NCBI GenBank assembly: GCA_963920665.1
Contig: OY987272.1
Coordinates: 15,133,001-15,197,000 of the forward strand
Length of the DNA stretch: 64,000 bases
Origin: Straminergon stramineum
Taxonomy: Eukaryota; Streptophyta; Bryopsida; Hypnales; Calliergonaceae
Direction of reading: 5' to 3'
The notes beneath the pieces were generated by a model. The model was not told the DNA's origin. It did not search any database and saw only the letters and a list, made by a program, of their open reading frames with translations. Of this stretch, positions 60,096 through 64,000 are shown one piece after another. A program made the translations under genes and the position numbers. Each line of letters starts with the position of its first letter. Positions within the stretch are counted from its first letter, which is position 1.

Positions 60096-61443
60096 TGGAT
60101 CAACATCTTCATTTTGCTAGCAATATCTTTTTTAATGACAAATGACCTAAATATTGAAGCATATTTTATTTTCTATGATGTGTGGATGAGCATTCTAGAG
60201 AGGAAAAGGTCATCTGAGTGAAGACTAAGTAATGTTATGCCCCAAGTTTGAACAACTTAAAACAACCATAATTATGTCAAACAAATGTCTAACTAACTCA
60301 ACAAAATTGTTTCCGTAAAACCTATACCTTTCCATCTTTGTCAAAGGTATTATGATTTTATTATTGTTGGTACCAAACATCAAGTATGAATGTACCCTTA
60401 GTCAAGTTGCTACATATCAAACATCACCCTAGAAGGACATTGCTTCATGTCATAGGCACTAATTCAAATATGATTCAATTTTCAAACCAATAGGTGTATT
60501 CTTTGTTTTCTACAATATCAAAAAAAAGTCATTCATCAAACAATTTGTGTCCACATTGTCATTTCAAAGTCTATAGAAGATAGAAAAAAAAAATCATTTT
60601 TTGCAAGTTGTACACAAAAACACATGGCTATTAAATTGTTGATTTTATAATTTAAAAAAAGATGCATTGGAATCTTATAAATGCCACAAGTATTATTTGT
60701 CTAAGACGTTTAAGAAACTTCTTGCCTTCAAGAAATTATGCAAATTTCTCTTCCAAGTAATATGTATAGTACAATATCTTTTTGTGTGTGGTTTATGCAA
60801 TAATTATTCTCTTTCAATGTCATTGTCATGGAGAATCAACATAAACCATTTCATTACCCCCCATAGTCTGCGCATCCCAAAAGTAGATGCTCCTTGGTCA
60901 ACCTTGATTGTAACTTTCAACATAACAATTTTTGGTATTTGATTTTAACTAAGAAAATTAAACTTGACAATTTTATCTCTTTCTACTTCACTTGAAATTT
61001 TGAAAAAATTGAAAAATTGAAAAAATTATTGCAATTGCAAGCTCAATGTGTTAAAATCCAAATAACACATTATATTGTGTTTTTCATTCATAATTTCTCC
61101 TTTAAAATGTATTTTCAGATTAAAATTTTAAAAATAAGTTTTTTCATTCTAACCTTCATTTATGGGTGAAAATTTCAGATTATTCTAATATATATTGTAA
61201 TTGATATAATTTTATCTCCACCTTTAACTTTTAAAAATCATAATAATTTGATTTTTTCATCAATCTTTTTGAAAAGAACAACATAGATAGAGAATAAATT
61301 TTTATACTAGCAAAAAATATCAAAATTTTGTACATCAATTAAATAAAAGGATAAATGTAGTTTGATAACCGAATTTGACTTCAAGGCCTTGGTTGTGGTT
61401 GTGTTGGAGGTGAAAAAAAATAACCAATTGGGAAATTTTCACA
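60096..61443. other. AT-rich intergenic DNA
   Basis: Nothing was recognised. A 91-codon plus frame at 60667-60942 has no domain. Confidence 0.4.
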
Positions 61444-61447
61444 TTAA

Positions 61448-62404
61448 CCCCTCACTACCCAAGGCCTCAACAGGTTTAAAAAAAACATTTCTTTTGAAGT
61501 GTTATAGATATAATTTTCATTGACTTATAGAGATCTCAATTGTACAATCTTGTAGTGAACTTGTTGTATATTACATGCACCAAATTTGGTGTCATTTGAC
61601 CGGATAGATTGTAAGATTATAATGTTTTAGTGTTGAAAGACAATGCTGAATTTTTCCTAAAAATACATTTGGAGACGAAATTCGGTTGTTAAATCTACTC
61701 AAATGAAAAAACTTTAAACTATAAAGTGATTCAAAATCAGCATACAAAAACATTGATGAAATAAAATATCATTCAATTGACTCATTGTGTCTGCAAAATG
61801 ACTTTGAAATGTCAAAAAATAGCAAGAAAAGTTGCAAAAAATACATCAAAAACTGAACCTCCTACTAAAATGCCTCTTAGTCACTCATAACTTCTTGGAT
61901 TGATATGAAATTTTACACACACAAACTAGACTAGTATGCGCAACTTTTCCAAATTTTTTTTATTGGAAATGAACATTGTATGAAGAAGAAACAAGCTACC
62001 GAAGTTCACTGTAATCCAAAAATGTCGAGATTTTGAACTTTGAATTGCTCCTAAACATTCAAAACAACTTGGATTGACATGAAAATTCTACCACAATAAC
62101 TAGACTTCAAGGGGAACATAACCCAACAAATTTTATTGAAAAAAAAACTTTGGATGAAGGAGATAGAAGCCCCTGAAGTTGCAGCCATCAAATGCAGTTT
62201 AGAGAACTCAAATTGAACTTGTGAACTTCGATTGGCTTCAAAAAATTTAGCAAATCTTGGATTGATTTGAAAATTTTACCACACAAAATAGAAGAGAGCA
62301 TAAAGTTTTCAACAAGTTTTATTGAATTCCAACATTGGATGCAAAAGTTATAGCACTTTGAATTTGACTTGAGGACAGTTTTGGTCCCCTTGGGCAATGA
62401 GGGG
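61448..62404 (-). mobile_element. TTAA-type element, subfamily III
   Basis: TTAA at 61444-61447, then CCCCTCACTACCCAAGG. The right end in complement is CCCCTCATTGCCCAAGG, next to TTAT (62405-62408, one change from TTAA). It is 957 bp. The complement contains the shared core ACAATCTATCCGGTCAAA (about 61593-61610), linking it to the CCCCTAAAGG elements despite different termini. It has no coding frame. Confidence 0.75.
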
Positions 62405-62408
62405 TTAT

Positions 62409-63812
62409 CTCCATTTCTCTTGTATCTCTTGAGAGAATTTCAAATAATTTCAATTTTTTTTTCTATTCTTCATTATTTATTTTCCATTTTTGCAACACAA
62501 ATAATAACAATTATAAATTTTCATGAAACAAATTGAAATTTCTCACATTGATATACAATCCGTAGTTACAATCAAGTAATAAAAATATAGGATTCATATT
62601 CAAATACAATCTAATAGGCTACATTTTGCTCCCACATGATGTTTGACCAATTTACAATAGATCCTGTCCTTAAGGGGTTGATGTAAACCAATCATGTCCA
62701 TGAAAAAAAAGACTTCTTTTCTAATCAAGTTTGAGATGCTACTCAAAAAATGAGCTATAGTAGAGTTACAATGTAAGTGCCTAAAAGCATCATTCAATAG
62801 CAATATTTCTCATTTCAACAATTGGAACAAATTCAAATAGACCAATAGTATAGGAGAATTTAGTACACCAAAAAAATCATTGATATTATTAGTATATACT
62901 AGATTTTGCATCATTTTATATTCCTATAGGGATAATTGCAAGAAACACTTGTCCTATTTTGTGTCACACATTGCATATAGATAAGAATTTTGGCCATAAC
63001 TTTTGTATTTTGACTCCAAATGACTCAAGATTTATTACGAAGGTACTCATGACTATTGTAGACCTTGCTTGATTTTTTTCGTGAGTTTTTCAAAATAATA
63101 TACTATCCAAAAGTAGAGCCCAATTCAATGTCACACTTGCCAATTGGGAGTTTTTTAGTACTATTTAGTACCCAAATAAACGAATTTTGAGCTGAAATTT
63201 GGAGGAGATGGTCTTTAAGTAAACTTATAACTAATGGCCAAAGTAATTTTAAAAATAATTTATTTTATGGGGTGTGAAAGTCTACCAAGTGAGCTTCTTT
63301 TATCTTGCATATTGAAAAATATAAAATATTACTTTGGTGGTCCTTTTGGTGAATGACCATCTCTATAGAGTTGTTACAAATGGATAGGTTTTCTTTTGTG
63401 TATTTTTTTATTTTTACTATTTTAAACTAATTTAAACATCAAAGTACCTATTTTCTAGAGATTTGGCACTTTTCTAGTTCTCCTACTTAGAGAATTTTTC
63501 TATGCATTTCCTATGGTGGTTACTTGTGTCTTACAAGTGTATACATTATTCAAATTTTTTTAACTTTAAAAAAATTAGTTTTCTAATTTTAAAATACTCC
63601 CCAAAAAATCATGAGCACTATTGAAAACACAACAAAATTGACAAGTGTTTATTGCAATCACCCATAGTTTCAAAAATTATAAGAAACTATGTAGTTATGT
63701 GCTTATACTATCTCATTAAACTACAATGAGTTTCAACACCTAAATGTCCAAGGCTTTTTTTGAACTTTTTTTGAGTTTATTCAAAACTAAACAAAAAATT
63801 GAAGTTTTGATA
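62409..63812. other. AT-rich intergenic DNA
   Basis: No gene was recognised. A phrase near 62995, CCATAACTTTTGTATTTTGA, resembles one inside the TTAA elements, so eroded copies may be present. Confidence 0.4.
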
Positions 63813-63860
63813 AGTTTTAAGTTCTATCTATTATATATATAATAGATAGAACTTAAAACT
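63813..63860. repeat. Perfect 48-bp palindrome
   Basis: AGTTTTAAGTTCTATCTATT on the left is exactly mirrored on the right across a TATATATA centre. There is no loop and no mismatch. Its AT-rich centre would favour cruciform extrusion. It may be the core of a small foldback element. Confidence 0.9.
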
Positions 63861-63910
63861 AGATGTGTTATAGATCACATATGAAAAGAAAACACAACAA
63901 TATCACTCAT

Positions 63911-63981
63911 GGATTGAAAGATTATAATTTTTAATCAAGAGGGTGTTAAAATTGTAAATTTTATTTGAGATCTTTCAATCC
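63911..63981. repeat. Small inverted repeat, 12-bp arms
   Basis: GGATTGAAAGAT (63911-63922) and ATCTTTCAATCC (63970-63981) are exact complements enclosing 47 bp of AT-rich DNA. It could be a small hairpin, or chance in biased sequence. Confidence 0.45.
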
Positions 63982-64000
63982 TCTTTTAATATCAAATTGA

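Overview
This looks like a large, repeat-rich eukaryotic nuclear genome, most likely a land plant. The evidence is CACTA-type and Stowaway-type miniature transposons, a pogo-like transposase relic, 5'-truncated retroposons with poly(A) tails, and one intron-containing gene with a TATA box and polyadenylation signal in a GC-rich island. Nothing seen fixes the species. The bulk of the window is AT-rich and non-coding. No tRNA, rRNA, CRISPR or bacterial-style operon was found.

Layout. 1-11 kb: AT-rich DNA with a long Stowaway-like element (1817-2369), a decayed pogo/DDE_1 transposase on the minus strand (about 3050-4215), a foldback repeat (4732-5790), a CACTA MITE (6141-6313), a small TA-flanked MITE (7011-7220), a TTAA-flanked element (8450-9298) and a 191-bp direct duplication. 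11.2-22.3 kb: a base-composition island, visibly richer in G+C, with no gene I can support but at least five short retroposon insertions whose target-site duplications can be read directly. 22.3-31.2 kb: a possible lone exon, an 81-bp tandem repeat, and GC-rich patches including an inverted pair (27.45 and 30.66 kb). 31.7-42.5 kb and 49.2-62.4 kb: two fields of elements flanked by TTAA with termini CCCCTAAAGG or close variants. There are about 13 copies, some nested and one pair in perfectly sized inverted orientation. 42.5-49.2 kb: mostly unassigned DNA with a 20-bp minisatellite.

The one gene I can support is at 55707-56471: two exons, 154 residues, a very basic Gly/Thr- and Ala/Arg-rich protein of unknown function, with a G-box, a TATA box, a first-ATG start and an AATAAA. 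It sits directly downstream of a TTAA element that has lost its right end.

The most interesting system is the TTAA family. The 4-bp duplication is shown by an insertion inside a CACTA MITE whose empty site can be reconstructed by comparison with a second, uninterrupted copy. Target choice and CCC termini resemble piggyBac, but no transposase of that kind is present here, so the copies are non-autonomous and the assignment is inference.
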